Notes: generated from the letters alone by a model not told the origin. A stretch of DNA of 64,000 nt from Gemmatimonadota bacterium (GCA_030428885.1 JAUIEJ010000004.1:372001-436000); one strand, 5' to 3'. Numbered from the stretch's first letter, positions 16,980 through 26,755 are shown. Translations and numbers: made by a program.

Positions 16980-17170
16980 GGGGTCTCTCCGACCAGGTTT
17001 CCTTGCCAGCATTGAAAGATACGCCGAGCCGGCCCGGAGGGAACGCCCCGGCGGCCACCGGCACCCGCGTGGTGCGGAGGGCCGGGCCGGTGTACTCTTC
17101 GAGGCATGTCGACCGCCCCGACCCCTCCCTCCGCAACGCCCGTCCGGGGCCGTCCCGCCCCCGGGCCCCG

Positions 17171-18022
17171 GTGACCCGCCGTCTCGTGACGACCCTCTTC
17201 GGGGTAACGGCGGTGATCCTGGTGGTGGGATCGCTGGCATGGTTGGCCACGGCCGGTCGCCGGGCCCCACGCTCCGACCGCATCTGGGCCGTGGATCACT
17301 CCCGTCCGGTGCGGGCCGACATCGGCGACGAGGAGGTCGTGCTCCACGACGTGCGCGACTTCGACTGGACGTCCCCCACCGAATTCGACGAGCGTTACCG
17401 AACGGAGCGGGTCCGGCTCGACGACGTCCGGGCCGTGTGGTTCGTCCTGGCTCCCTTCGCGAAGCGGTGGCGGGGCCTCGCCCACAGCTTCGTGAGCTTC
17501 GAACTCGCCGGCGATCGATTCCTCGCCGTGTCGGTGGAAGCGCGCCGGGAAGAGGACGAAGGCTACTCCCTCTCCCGGGGACTGTGGCGAGGCTTCGAGA
17601 CCACGTACGTGGTGGGCACGGAGCACGATCTCGTGGGACTCCGCGCCCTCCGGGGCGACACGCTCTTCGTGTATCCCTCCCGGGCCACGCCGGCCCAGGC
17701 CCGGGACCTCTTCGTGGACATGATGCGCCGGGCCGAATCGCTGCGGACATCGCCGGAGTTCTACCACACGATCCTGAACAACTGCAACACGAATCTCCGC
17801 ACCCACGTGAACCGCGTGGCCTCCGAGCCCCTCCCCTGGGGGTGGGGGATTCTCCTGCCGGGATACTCCGACGCCCTGGCCCTGGACCACGGCCTCCTGG
17901 ACACGGAACTCGACATCGAGGCCGCCCGCGCGCGGTTCCGGGTGGACGATCGGGCCCGGACGGCCCTGGGGTCCGGCGACGCCTTCGGCGAGGCGATCCG
18001 CCGGGGCATGCCGGGTCGCTGA
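17171..18022 (+). CDS. DUF4105 (Lnb N-terminal-like periplasmic) protein
   Basis: 283 residues from GTG 17171, which begins a basic signal-anchor (RRLVTTLFGVTAVILVVGSLAWLA). The start is uncertain; a GTG at about 17083 is an alternative. The body matches the DUF4105 fold: a VWFVLAPFAKRWRGLAHSFVSFEL segment, then GLWRGFETTYVVGTEHDLVGLR, and the conserved NNCNTNLRTHVNR motif, typical of a papain-like cysteine hydrolase with Cys in NNCxT. Its likely location is the periplasmic face of the inner membrane. The substrate is unknown. The 3' end is 13 bases from the convergent speA stop. Confidence 0.82.
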   Translation: MTRRLVTTLFGVTAVILVVGSLAWLATAGRRAPRSDRIWAVDHSRPVRADIGDEEVVLHDVRDFDWTSPTEFDERYRTERVRLDDVRAVWFVLAPFAKRWRGLAHSFVSFELAGDRFLAVSVEARREEDEGYSLSRGLWRGFETTYVVGTEHDLVGLRALRGDTLFVYPSRATPAQARDLFVDMMRRAESLRTSPEFYHTILNNCNTNLRTHVNRVASEPLPWGWGILLPGYSDALALDHGLLDTELDIEAARARFRVDDRARTALGSGDAFGEAIRRGMPGR

Positions 18023-18035
18023 GGCCGGCGGGCGG

Positions 18036-20012
18036 CTACTCGAGGTAGGTGTAGCCGTCCAGCCCGTCGTCCAGGAACCGGCGCATGCGCACGGCCTCCC
18101 GGAGGGTGAGGTGCTTCGAGGCCACCGCCGCCTCGATCTCCTTGCGCAGCGCCCGCCGCATGTCGTCGGGGGAGAACTGCACGTAGCGCAGCACCTCCCG
18201 CACGGTGTCGCCCTCCACCACCTCGTCCAGCGACCACCCGCCGTCGTCGTTGGCCACCACGTGCACGGCGTGGGTGTCGCCGAAGAGATTGTGGAGGTCG
18301 CCCAGGGTCTCCTGGTACGCCCCGGTGAGGAACACCGCCACGTAGTAGGGCTCGAACTCCCCGGCGGGTCCCCCGTTCTCCCCCTCGCGCAACGCGTGGA
18401 GCGGAAGGGTGGTGTCGGGCTCCCCGGCCACGGTGAAGCGGTCGACCCGCCCGTCGGAGTCGCAGGTGATGTCGGCCAGCACCCCGCGGCGCGTGGGCCG
18501 TTCCTGAAGGCGGTGGATCGGCATGATGGGGAAGATCTGGTCGATTCCCCAGGCGTCGATGAGCGACTGGAACAAGCTGAAGTTCGAGAAGAAGATGTCG
18601 CCGAGGCGATCGGGGAGATCGGCGAAGTCTTCGGGAACCTCGTCGCCGAGTTCTTTCAGGAGCCGTGCCCCCACGGCCCAATAGATCTCCTCGGTGGCCG
18701 CCCGGCTGACGATGTCCATGTAGCCCAGATTGAACAGGCTCACCGCCTCGGAGAGGGCGTGGTCGGCGTCGTGGTACACCTCGGCGGGGTCGGCCCCGTT
18801 CTCCAACCGCTCCCAGGCGTCCACCAGGTCGAGGAGGGGCTGGGGCGTCTCGGCCTCGTCCTGCTGGGCGAGGGCCCGCTGCACCAGGGCCTCGTCGGGA
18901 ACCTCGGGAAACGTCCGGCTCCCCAGCACCTGGAACACCAGCACCCCGGAGTGGGACACCAGGGCCCGCCCCGACTCGGTGACGATGTCCGGGTGGGCCA
19001 CGCCGGCGTCGTCGCAGATGGCCTTCACCCGGTATACCACGTCGGCGGCGTATTCTTCCAGAGTGTAGTTGATGGACGAATCCCGGGCCGACTGCGACCC
19101 GTCGTAGTCCACGCCCAAGCCACCCCCCAGGTCCAGGACACCCATGGGGGCCCCGAGCTTCACCAGCTCCACGTACACGTGGGCCAGTTCGCTCACGGCG
19201 TACTTCAGGGTCCGGATGTCGTAGATCTGGGATCCGATGTGACAGTGGAGCATGCGGAGGCCGTCCAGGAGCTCCTCGGCACGAAGCTGATCCACGGCCG
19301 CCAGGATCTGGCTCACCGACAGGCCGAACTTGCCCCGGAAGCCCGCCGAGCCGGCCCATCGACCCACTCCCCCCGAGGCCAACTTCACCCGCACGCCGAA
19401 GCGGGGCGTCACGTCGTGGCGGGCCGCCGACCGGGCGATCATGTCGAGTTCGTGGGTCTGCTCCACCACCGGGAGGATGTTGCGGCCCATCTTCGCGGCC
19501 AGGATCACCGTCTCGATGAATTCCTGGTCCTTGAAGCCGTTGCACACGAACAGCATGTCGTTGTGCCCCTCGGTGAGGGCGAGCCCGGCCAGGAGTTCGG
19601 GCTTGGACCCGGCCTCGATTCCGAACCCCAGGGTCCGGCCCACGTCGCGGATCTCCTCGCAGATGTGCCGTTGCTGGTTGACCTTGATGGGGTAGACGCA
19701 GGTGTACTTCCCCCCGTACTCCGCTTCGGCGATGGCGTGGTCGAAGGCCCGGCGCAGGTGGCCCATGCGGTGGGCCAGGATGTCGTCGAAGCGCAGCACC
19801 ACCGGCGGATACAGATCCCGGGCCTCCAGCCCCTGGATCACCTCGTGGAGGTCGATGGTCACGTCGGGGGTGCCGTGGGGATACGCCACCACCGTGCCCC
19901 GCTCGGAGACGCCGAAATAGCCGCCGCCCCAGTCGTCGAGTCCGTAGAGTGCGGCGGAGTCCCGAAGGGTCCAGTCGGGATCGTCGGGGGTCGCCTGAGA
20001 AGGTGGCTGCAT
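18036..20012 (-). CDS. speA: Biosynthetic arginine decarboxylase
   Basis: 658 residues from ATG 20012, equal to the usual SpeA length. SpeA is a PLP enzyme that decarboxylates arginine to agmatine, the first step to putrescine. PLP-binding Lys110 lies in CVYPIKVNQQ; the barrel carries GGLGVDYDGSQSARDSS, and the C-terminal domain carries the long SpeA-specific extension (ADITCDSDGRVDRF, FLDDGLDGYTYLE). It reads away from the DUF2177 gene and stands alone. With the deoxyhypusine-synthase-like gene at 53975, it suggests polyamine metabolism, but no agmatinase or agmatine deiminase is in the window. Confidence 0.95.
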   Translation of the reverse strand: MQPPSQATPDDPDWTLRDSAALYGLDDWGGGYFGVSERGTVVAYPHGTPDVTIDLHEVIQGLEARDLYPPVVLRFDDILAHRMGHLRRAFDHAIAEAEYGGKYTCVYPIKVNQQRHICEEIRDVGRTLGFGIEAGSKPELLAGLALTEGHNDMLFVCNGFKDQEFIETVILAAKMGRNILPVVEQTHELDMIARSAARHDVTPRFGVRVKLASGGVGRWAGSAGFRGKFGLSVSQILAAVDQLRAEELLDGLRMLHCHIGSQIYDIRTLKYAVSELAHVYVELVKLGAPMGVLDLGGGLGVDYDGSQSARDSSINYTLEEYAADVVYRVKAICDDAGVAHPDIVTESGRALVSHSGVLVFQVLGSRTFPEVPDEALVQRALAQQDEAETPQPLLDLVDAWERLENGADPAEVYHDADHALSEAVSLFNLGYMDIVSRAATEEIYWAVGARLLKELGDEVPEDFADLPDRLGDIFFSNFSLFQSLIDAWGIDQIFPIMPIHRLQERPTRRGVLADITCDSDGRVDRFTVAGEPDTTLPLHALREGENGGPAGEFEPYYVAVFLTGAYQETLGDLHNLFGDTHAVHVVANDDGGWSLDEVVEGDTVREVLRYVQFSPDDMRRALRKEIEAAVASKHLTLREAVRMRRFLDDGLDGYTYLE

Positions 20013-20104
20013 CGGCCTCGGAACAGGGGGGTCGGTGGCGGGCAGCCCGAAAGTTCTCGAACTTGCCGGTCCGGCCACAAGTCCCGCCTTCCTCCCTCCG
20101 CCCC

Positions 20105-20515
20105 ATGACCCGCCTCGTCGCCCTGTACGCTCTCACCGCTGCGATCTTCTTCGTCGTGGACCTGATCTGGCTCGGCGGCGTGGCCGCGGGGTTCTATCGT
20201 CGCCAGATGGGCGACCTCATGCGGCCCGACGTGCGCTGGGGTCCGGCGGCGGCCTTCTACGCCCTCTACATCGCGGGCATTCTGGTTTTCGCCGTTCTTC
20301 CGGGACTCGACGCCGAGTCCCTGGGCCGCTCGGTGGCCCTGGGCGCCTTCTTCGGCCTGGTGGCCTACGCCACCTTCGATCTCACGTCCCTGGCCCTGGT
20401 GCGGGACTTTCCCGGACCCATGGTGGCCGTGGACCTGGTGTGGGGCACGGTACTCACCGGCGGCGTCGCCGCCGCCGGGTGGGGCTTCGGTCGGTGGCTG
20501 GGGGTGACGCCATGA
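20105..20515 (+). CDS. DUF2177 family membrane protein
   Basis: A 136-residue protein with four predicted membrane helices. The family motif DLIWLGGVAAGFYRRQMGDLM is at the N-terminus, and YATFDLTSLALVRDFP plus VDLVWGTVLTGGVA lie later, as in DUF2177 proteins, whose function is unknown. The stop overlaps the VOC gene start by 4 bp (ATGA), and that gene overlaps the next one in the same way, so three genes are probably co-transcribed. No clear Shine-Dalgarno sequence precedes the ATG, which may mean a very short leader. Confidence 0.88.
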   Translation: MTRLVALYALTAAIFFVVDLIWLGGVAAGFYRRQMGDLMRPDVRWGPAAAFYALYIAGILVFAVLPGLDAESLGRSVALGAFFGLVAYATFDLTSLALVRDFPGPMVAVDLVWGTVLTGGVAAAGWGFGRWLGVTP

Positions 20516-21006
20516 GCCTCGATCCCCGGGTGGCCATCGGCCACGTGCACCTCAAGGTGGCCGACCTGGAACGGGCGCTTGGATTCTGGCGCGACGTCAT
20601 GGGATTCGAGGTGACCCAGCGCATGGGGCAGCGGGCGGCCTTCCTCTCGGCGGGCGGCTACCACCACCACATCGGCCTCAACACCTGGGAGAGCGCCGGG
20701 GGAGGACCGCCGGCACCGGGCACCACGGGGCTCTACCACGTGGCGATCCTCCACCCCGACCGCGCCTCCCTGGCCCGGGCCCTGCGCCGAGTGCTCGAGG
20801 CCGGAATCCCCCTCGACGGGGCCGCCGACCACGGCGTCAGCGAAGCCCTCTACCTTCGGGACCCCGACGGAAACGGCGTGGAACTGTACCGGGACCGGCC
20901 CCGGGACGAATGGCCCCGCACGCCCGACGGCGAACTCGCCATGGTCACCCTTCCCCTGGACGTCCAGGCCCTCCTGAACGAAGCCTCCGACCCCTCCGCG
21001 CCATGA
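20512..21006 (+). CDS. VOC (glyoxalase/dioxygenase) superfamily protein
   Basis: 164 residues with two beta-alpha-beta-beta-beta modules. Candidate metal ligands are His13 (GHVHLKVADL), a His in GLYHVAIL, and Glu in DPDGNGVELYRD, which matches extradiol dioxygenase-like members of the family. The motif YHHHIGLNTW is typical of the CatE/YwbC-like subgroup. The reaction cannot be assigned. It is the middle gene of three linked by ATGA overlaps. Confidence 0.9.
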   Translation: MSLDPRVAIGHVHLKVADLERALGFWRDVMGFEVTQRMGQRAAFLSAGGYHHHIGLNTWESAGGGPPAPGTTGLYHVAILHPDRASLARALRRVLEAGIPLDGAADHGVSEALYLRDPDGNGVELYRDRPRDEWPRTPDGELAMVTLPLDVQALLNEASDPSAP

Positions 21007-21908
21007 GTCACACCCTGCTCCGCCGATTCCTGTCCTCGACCCTGACGGTGGTCGCCGTGGCGGCGTGCGGCCCCGGCGCGGACGCCGACGCCCCCGCCCC
21101 GGACCAGGCCCCGCCGACGCCGACCTCCTCGCTCTCCGACCCGGCCATCTACCTGGTGGACGCGGCGGGAGAGACCAGCCGGCTGCTCCGGCTGGACCCC
21201 GGCACCTGGGCGACCCACGAGCTTCGAACCCTCCCGCCGGGCAGCCGGGGTCTGGCTCCGGATCCCCTGGGGGGCGGCCTGATCTGGGCCAGCCGCGACG
21301 GGGACGTGATCCAACGGGGTGACCTGGCCGGCGAGAACGTCCTGGACCTGTCCGTCCCGCCTCTGGACAGCGCCTACGCGGTGGTGGTGGGGCCCGAATC
21401 GGGCACCCTGTACTGGAGCGACTACGGCACCGACGCCATCCTGGCCCTGCCCCGGCGGGCGGAGGAGCCCACGGTCCTGGCCTCGGGCCTCGTGTCGCCC
21501 CGGGCCATCGCCGTGGACGAGGCCGCGGGCTGGATCTACTGGGTCGATCGGGGGGCGGGGCTCGTGCAGCGGGCGCCCCTGGACGGGGGCCCGGTGGAGG
21601 ATCTGGTCACCGAGGGACTGGCCGCGCCCTACGGCGTCACCCTCGACCCCCTGGACGGCACCCTGCTGGTGGCCGACGCCGAGCTCGGTTCGATCTTCCG
21701 GGTCACGCCGGGCGAGTGGGCGTTGGAGCCGTGGCTTCCCGAGGCCGGCACCCACCCCTCGTTTCTCGTGGTGGACGGGCCCGCGGGTTGGGTCTACTGG
21801 ACCGACAACCGGGACAACGTGGTGCGCCGACGCATGCGGGACGGCGGCACCGTGGAGGTGCTGGCCGAAGGCTTCGCCGGCCCCCGGGGCCTGGTCCTGG
21901 TGCGGTAG
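21003..21908 (+). CDS. Lipoprotein with YWTD-type six-bladed beta-propeller
   Basis: 301 residues. A signal peptide with lipobox VAVAACG is followed by a low-complexity Ala/Asp/Pro linker. Propeller repeats carry YWTD-like motifs (LYWSDYGTDAI, IYWVDRGAGLV, VYWTDNRDNVV), each followed by blades with GLxxPxGxxxD-like turns. Such LDL-receptor-class-B-like propellers usually mediate binding rather than catalysis. It is anchored at the periplasmic side of a membrane or on the surface. It is translationally coupled to the VOC gene (ATGA at 21003). Confidence 0.88.
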   Translation: MSHTLLRRFLSSTLTVVAVAACGPGADADAPAPDQAPPTPTSSLSDPAIYLVDAAGETSRLLRLDPGTWATHELRTLPPGSRGLAPDPLGGGLIWASRDGDVIQRGDLAGENVLDLSVPPLDSAYAVVVGPESGTLYWSDYGTDAILALPRRAEEPTVLASGLVSPRAIAVDEAAGWIYWVDRGAGLVQRAPLDGGPVEDLVTEGLAAPYGVTLDPLDGTLLVADAELGSIFRVTPGEWALEPWLPEAGTHPSFLVVDGPAGWVYWTDNRDNVVRRRMRDGGTVEVLAEGFAGPRGLVLVR

Positions 21909-21912
21909 ACGA

Positions 21913-22596
21913 TCAGCCCCCGGTCCGCACCCGCCAGTTGTACCACGAGGCCACGGCCTCCCCCCCTTGGCGCGCCGGTTCGAAGACCCAGTCGGCCGCC
22001 TCCTGCATGAGCCGGCGGTTGAGACCCCGATCCGAAGTGGGCGGCCGCACCTGGGTGGAGTCGGGCACCACCCGCCCCGACGCGTCCACCCACACCCAGA
22101 TCTCGGCCCCCCGCTCCTTCAACTCCTCGGCGAAGGACGGGAGGATCATGGCCCGGGGGGACGGCGGAATCAGGCGGAAGTTGCCCTCCTCGGCGGTGCC
22201 GCCGTCGCCCTGCCCCGTGCCGTTCTCGAGCCCCGGAGGCCCCACCTCCGACAGCCCGGTCCCCATGATCTCGGCGGGCTGCACCCGGGCCTCGTCGTCG
22301 AACTCGAGGTCCACCACCGGGTCCAGCGTGGGGGTGGGCAGCGGCGGCGGCACGATGGGCACGGCCGGCGGCACCCGCATGTTGAGAGCCTGCATGGACC
22401 CGCCGGCGGCCTGATCGTCACCGGCCCGGGGGCCCGCCGCGGCGAAGGGCGAGGTCAGGATCGATTCCGACGGCCACGCCACGAACAGGAGCACGTGGAA
22501 CAACACCGAGATCAGCAACGCCCGACGCCACAGCGGCCGCTCTCGTCGGCGGCGCTGCTCGTTCGTCAGCGAAAAGAGATCGGATTCGGCGTTCAT
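21913..22596 (-). CDS. TonB-like energy transducer
   Basis: A 227-residue protein. One N-terminal membrane helix (ALLISVLFHVLLFVAWP) contains the SxxxH pattern typical of TonB. It is followed by a Pro-rich spacer (VPPAVPIVPPPLPTPTLDPVV) and a C-terminal TonB domain (AEIWVWVDASGRVVPDSTQVRPPTSD, AADWVFEPARQGGEAVASWYNW). TonB links inner-membrane ExbB/ExbD to outer-membrane receptors. No exbB/exbD or receptor gene adjoins it, so partners lie elsewhere. It is divergent from ctaB. Confidence 0.88.
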   Translation of the reverse strand: MNAESDLFSLTNEQRRRRERPLWRRALLISVLFHVLLFVAWPSESILTSPFAAAGPRAGDDQAAGGSMQALNMRVPPAVPIVPPPLPTPTLDPVVDLEFDDEARVQPAEIMGTGLSEVGPPGLENGTGQGDGGTAEEGNFRLIPPSPRAMILPSFAEELKERGAEIWVWVDASGRVVPDSTQVRPPTSDRGLNRRLMQEAADWVFEPARQGGEAVASWYNWRVRTGG

Positions 22597-22716
22597 GGCG
22601 GGGGCGGCGGAAGACGGCCTTCGATGCCCATTTGTACAGGCCGTGGAGACCGAAAGTTTCTCCGTCGCCGACGGGGAACTGGACCCCGCACACCCTTTGG
22701 GAGAGCTTTGTCCACG

Positions 22717-23673
22717 ATGTCTCCCGCCTCACCCACGTCCCAGCCTCCCCGGGCGCAGGATGCCCCGCCCGGGGGCGATTCGCCCCGCCCGTCGTTCGGT
22801 CGGCCGAAGCCGCCCCGCCACCCGCTGTACGAGCTCACCAAGCCCGGAATCGCCGGCTTCGTCGTCATCACGACGGGGGTGAGCGCCCACGTGGCCAGCG
22901 GCGGCCAACCCTCGCTGTGGCCCATGATCCACACGGTGGTGGGCACGGGACTGGCCACCGGCGGGGCCCTGGCCCTGAACCAGTACGTGGAACGCGACCT
23001 CGACGCCCGCATGCGGCGCACCCGGTCCCGCCCCATTCCCTCGGGACGCATCTCCCCGGGAGCCGCCCTGGCCTTCGGCCTCGCCCTGGTGGCGGCGGGG
23101 TTGGCCTGGCTCGGACTCACGGTGGGCCTTCTGCCGGCGGCCTTCACCCTGGCCTCGGCGGCGTCGTACATCCTCCTGTACACACCCCTCAAGCGGAAGT
23201 CGTATCTCGCCACCCTGGTGGGCGCGGTGCCCGGGGCCCTTCCGGCCCTCATCGGCTGGACCGCCGCCGGGGGCTCTCCCGGCGACCTGGGCGCCTGGGT
23301 GCTCTTCGGGATCTACTTCCTCTGGCAGCTCCCCCACGTCCTGGCCCTGGCCTGGCTCCTCCAGGACGACTACCGGACCGTGGGGTTCTTACTCACGCCG
23401 CCCTCCGATCCCGACGGGCGCCGGATCGGGAGCCACATGGTCTACCACTCCATCTCCCTCCTCCTCCTCTCGGTGGCGCCCACGCTGCTGGGATACGCGG
23501 GACTCGTGTACGGCGTGGGAGCCCTCCTCCTCAGCGGCGCCATGCTCGCCATCTGTGCCCGAGCGGCGGCGGACATGTCGTTTCCGAGGGTGAAGCGGGT
23601 CTTCTTCGCGAGCCTCCTCTACCAGCCCCTCCTTCTGGCGCTGCTTCTCCTGAACACCCGCCCCCTCCCCTAG
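22717..23673 (+). CDS. ctaB: Protoheme IX farnesyltransferase (heme O synthase)
   Basis: 318 residues, UbiA family with about nine membrane helices. The enzyme attaches a farnesyl group to heme b to give heme O, the precursor of heme A for cytochrome oxidases. The conserved prenyl-diphosphate site is NQYVERDLDARMRRTRSRPIP, and the second motif region DYRTVGFLLTPP and LWQLPHVLALAWL agree with CtaB. The first 35 residues are Pro-rich and extra. The presence of this gene indicates a heme-copper oxidase and aerobic respiration. An 18-base gap to the next gene suggests co-transcription. Confidence 0.93.
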   Translation: MSPASPTSQPPRAQDAPPGGDSPRPSFGRPKPPRHPLYELTKPGIAGFVVITTGVSAHVASGGQPSLWPMIHTVVGTGLATGGALALNQYVERDLDARMRRTRSRPIPSGRISPGAALAFGLALVAAGLAWLGLTVGLLPAAFTLASAASYILLYTPLKRKSYLATLVGAVPGALPALIGWTAAGGSPGDLGAWVLFGIYFLWQLPHVLALAWLLQDDYRTVGFLLTPPSDPDGRRIGSHMVYHSISLLLLSVAPTLLGYAGLVYGVGALLLSGAMLAICARAAADMSFPRVKRVFFASLLYQPLLLALLLLNTRPLP

Positions 23674-23691
23674 AAGCCCTCGAGGTCGTCC

Positions 23692-24891
23692 ATGGGCCGC
23701 ATCACCGTCGTCGCCTTCGCCGTCGCCCTCCTCCTCCTGCCCCCGGCCCTGCAGGCCCAGGCTTCGGGGGAGCGTCCCCGGGCCCGGGACGTGGGGGTCG
23801 AGGTGGGCATCTTCGAGCCGGGGCCGTGGAACGCCATCACCGATGTGGCCGGGGTCCGGGTGGGGCACACCACGGTCCGGGAGGGCGACCGGGTGCGGAC
23901 CGGCATCACCGCCATCTGGGCCCACGGAGGAGATCCGTACCGGGAGCGGGTGCCGGCGGCCATCCACGTGGGCAACGGGTTCGGAAAGCTCCTGGGCGTG
24001 ACCCAGGTGCGGGAGCTCGGGGAGCTGGAGACGCCGGTGCTCCTGACCTGCACCCTCTGCGTGTGGAAGGCGGCCGACGCCATGGTGGAGTGGCAGTTGG
24101 CCCGTCCCGGCATGGAGGACGTCCGGTCGCTCAACGCGGTGGTGGGCGAAACCAACGACGGCGGCCTGAACGACATCCGCTCCCGGCCCATCACGGCGGC
24201 CCAGGTGGTGGCGGCGCTGGACGGCGCCGCGGCGGGGCCGGTGGAGGAAGGGTCGGTGGGCGCCGGCACAGGCACCCGGGCCTTCGGGTGGAAGGGCGGC
24301 ATCGGCACCAGCAGCCGGATCCTTCCGGCGACCCTCGACGGCTACACGGTGGGCGTCCTGGTCCAGTCCAACTTCGGCGGCATCCTGAGCATCGACGGGG
24401 CACCGGTGGGTCGCGAACTGGGGCGCTATTCGTTCCAGGGCGCCGTCTCGGGCGCCCCCGACGCCGACGGGGCGCCCCCGGCGGGCGACGCCTGGCTCGA
24501 GCAGGACGACACCGGGCAGGGGTCCATCATGATGGTGGTGGCCACCGACGCCCCCCTCTCGGATCGCAACCTCCAGCGCCTGGCGTCCCGGGCCATCATG
24601 GGTCTGGCCCGCACGGGCTCCTTCGCGGGCAACGGATCGGGGGACTACGTCATCGCCTTCTCCACCGCCGAGTCGGTACGACGGGCGCCGGGGGAGGCGG
24701 CGCCGACCCCCGCCGAGCTGGGCAACGACGCCATGTCGGCCCTCTTCCAGGCCGTGGTGGAGAGCACCGAGGAGGCCATCTACAATTCCCTCTTCAAGGC
24801 CACCTCGGTCTCGGGAATGGGGCGCACCGCCGACGCCCTCCCCGTAGACGAGACCCTGGCGGTGCTGCGGCGCTACGGCGTCATTCGCTGA
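23692..24891 (+). CDS. P1 family peptidase (DmpA-type aminopeptidase/esterase), exported
   Basis: 399 residues. A signal peptide (VVAFAVALLLLPPALQAQA) precedes a DmpA/L-aminopeptidase D-esterase fold. The proenzyme self-cleaves before a nucleophile Ser; here Gly277-Ser278 lies in TGQGSIMMVVATDAP, the expected site. VGHTTVREGD, GITAIWAHGG and GETNDGGLND match the family. These enzymes release N-terminal amino acids from peptides, sometimes with D- or beta-residues. A GAGG ribosome-binding site lies upstream. Its 3' end overlaps the convergent MutS-like gene by 11 bp. Confidence 0.93.
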   Translation: MGRITVVAFAVALLLLPPALQAQASGERPRARDVGVEVGIFEPGPWNAITDVAGVRVGHTTVREGDRVRTGITAIWAHGGDPYRERVPAAIHVGNGFGKLLGVTQVRELGELETPVLLTCTLCVWKAADAMVEWQLARPGMEDVRSLNAVVGETNDGGLNDIRSRPITAAQVVAALDGAAAGPVEEGSVGAGTGTRAFGWKGGIGTSSRILPATLDGYTVGVLVQSNFGGILSIDGAPVGRELGRYSFQGAVSGAPDADGAPPAGDAWLEQDDTGQGSIMMVVATDAPLSDRNLQRLASRAIMGLARTGSFAGNGSGDYVIAFSTAESVRRAPGEAAPTPAELGNDAMSALFQAVVESTEEAIYNSLFKATSVSGMGRTADALPVDETLAVLRRYGVIR

Positions 24892-26755
24892 CGGGCCCCC
24901 CGGAACCCCCGTCGGCATCGGGATCGGTCAGGCCCACCCGCTCCGCCAGCCGGAGGGCGTTGCGCGTCGTGGCCAGCCCCGGACGGAGCCGGTAGTCGAA
25001 GCTCAGACCCGGGCCGTCGGCCGCGTCGTCCACCGACTCCCGGAAGTGCACCAGGTCGGCGGCCGCCTCCACCTCGGGATGGGCGTGGAACCCCAGGTCG
25101 TGGGTGGTGACGGCGCCGATGGCCCGCCTGCGGAGGAGGTGACGCACGAATCGCCGCCCGGCGATGCGGCGTTCCTCGGAGTTGGTCCCCTGGAGAATCT
25201 CGTCTACGAGGTAGAACAGCGGCGGAGACGGGGACTCGGGATCCGGCGCAGCGTCCAGGATCGCCCCCAGGCGGTGGAGCTCGGCCATAAAAAACGACAC
25301 CCCGGCCTCGATGGAGTCCTGGACCCGCATGGAGGTGTGGAGGCGGCAGGCCGGTAGGCGCAGGGACCGGGCGCACACGGGCCCGCCCAGGCCCGCCATG
25401 ACCACCGACAGTCCCAGGGAGCGCAGCAGGGTGCTCTTCCCGGACATGTTGGACCCCGTGACCAGGAGCACCCGCCCCGGCGGCCCCAGGGCGACGTCGT
25501 TCCGCACCCCCGCGGCGTCGCGCAGAAGGGGGTGGCCCAGGTCCCGGGCCTCGAAGCGAGGCACCTCGTCCGGCGCGGCGAAAGCGGGGAACGCCCACTC
25601 CGGGTGATCCGCCGCCAGCGTCGCCACGGCCGACACGGACTCCAACACGCCCAGCGACTCCATCCACGCCGCCATGCGGCGGCCGTCGGCCTGGCGCCAC
25701 CGATCCAGGCCCCGTCCCACGTGCACGTCCCAGAGGAGACCCACGGCCACCACGGGATGCAGCGACGAAAACCGCGCATCGGCAGCGTCCAGGAGGCGTT
25801 CGAGAGCGGACAGGGCCTGGGAGGCCGACCGCCCCGGCCCACGAAGCGTCGCCACCCTCTCCGCCCGAAGGGGCGCCTCTCCCCCCGCCTCCTCCCAGAG
25901 GCCGAACAAGCGGTGATAGCGGCGCAGCCCGGGGGCGCCCGACGACGCCCGGGCGAAGGAGCCGTGGAGCCGGTGTCCCAGGCGGTACGCCACTCCGGCC
26001 TGGAGGGCCAGGGGGAGGGCCCAGCTCCACCCGGGCACCCACCCCAGGACGTCGCCCCCCGCCAGGAGGGCCGTCACCGCGGGAAGCACCCACGCCGCCA
26101 CCGCCGCCCCTCTCCCCACCACCGGGGCATCCTCGCCCCAGGCGATGAACCGCTGGAGCACGGCCTCGTCCACCGGGTCCAGCAGCGCCCCCTCCACCGC
26201 CACCGCCTCCCGCAGATCGACCTCCGCCGCCAGTTCCCTCACGGCGGCCTGGCGCTCGAGGGCGGCCGCGGGATCGGCGGGGGACAGGAGCCACTCGTCC
26301 AGGATCCGGCGCCCCATGGGGGTGCGGGAGCGGAGCAGCAGGGCCCGGAGCGACGCCCGACCGTAGAGATCCAGGTCCACGGCCCAGGGGTGTTCCGGGC
26401 CGGCCGTGGGCGGCGGAGTCGAGGGGGGACCCAGGGCGTCCCAATCCCGATCCAGGCGGGCCACGCCCCGGAGGGCCAGCTCCCGGGCCACCTCGACCCG
26501 GCGGAGGCGCCGTCTCAGGCGGCGGTGGCGCACCACCAGCCCGAAGAACACGGCGGCCAGGGGGAGGGACGCCCAACCCACGGCCTCGGGCACGGCCGCC
26601 GACAACTCGGCCACCACCCAGGGGGTGAGGGCGAGGAGGAACGCCCCGAACCGGACCATGCCCAACCGCCGCGACGCGGCGTCCAGGCGCCGGACCTCGT
26701 CGTCGTGTGCGGCGGCGCGGGCCCGGTAGGCGTCCCGCGGAGTGGCGTGGGTCAC
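24881..26755 (-). CDS. Membrane-anchored MutS-like ATPase
   Basis: 624 residues from GTG 26755. Two hydrophobic segments (VRFGAFLLALTPWVVAELSAAV and SLPLAAVFFGLVV) near residues 30-75, and later helices (VLPAVTALLAGG), indicate membrane association. The C-terminal 200 residues are the MutS ATPase: Walker A GSNMSGKST (Lys440), DSIEAGVSFFMAEL, Walker B YLVDEILQGTNSEER and TTHDL. Mismatch-binding domain I is absent. Homologues in Bacteroidota and relatives are called MutS-related and are uncharacterised. The start overlaps the aminotransferase stop (GTGA). Confidence 0.88.
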   Translation of the reverse strand: MTHATPRDAYRARAAAHDDEVRRLDAASRRLGMVRFGAFLLALTPWVVAELSAAVPEAVGWASLPLAAVFFGLVVRHRRLRRRLRRVEVARELALRGVARLDRDWDALGPPSTPPPTAGPEHPWAVDLDLYGRASLRALLLRSRTPMGRRILDEWLLSPADPAAALERQAAVRELAAEVDLREAVAVEGALLDPVDEAVLQRFIAWGEDAPVVGRGAAVAAWVLPAVTALLAGGDVLGWVPGWSWALPLALQAGVAYRLGHRLHGSFARASSGAPGLRRYHRLFGLWEEAGGEAPLRAERVATLRGPGRSASQALSALERLLDAADARFSSLHPVVAVGLLWDVHVGRGLDRWRQADGRRMAAWMESLGVLESVSAVATLAADHPEWAFPAFAAPDEVPRFEARDLGHPLLRDAAGVRNDVALGPPGRVLLVTGSNMSGKSTLLRSLGLSVVMAGLGGPVCARSLRLPACRLHTSMRVQDSIEAGVSFFMAELHRLGAILDAAPDPESPSPPLFYLVDEILQGTNSEERRIAGRRFVRHLLRRRAIGAVTTHDLGFHAHPEVEAAADLVHFRESVDDAADGPGLSFDYRLRPGLATTRNALRLAERVGLTDPDADGGSGGPVSE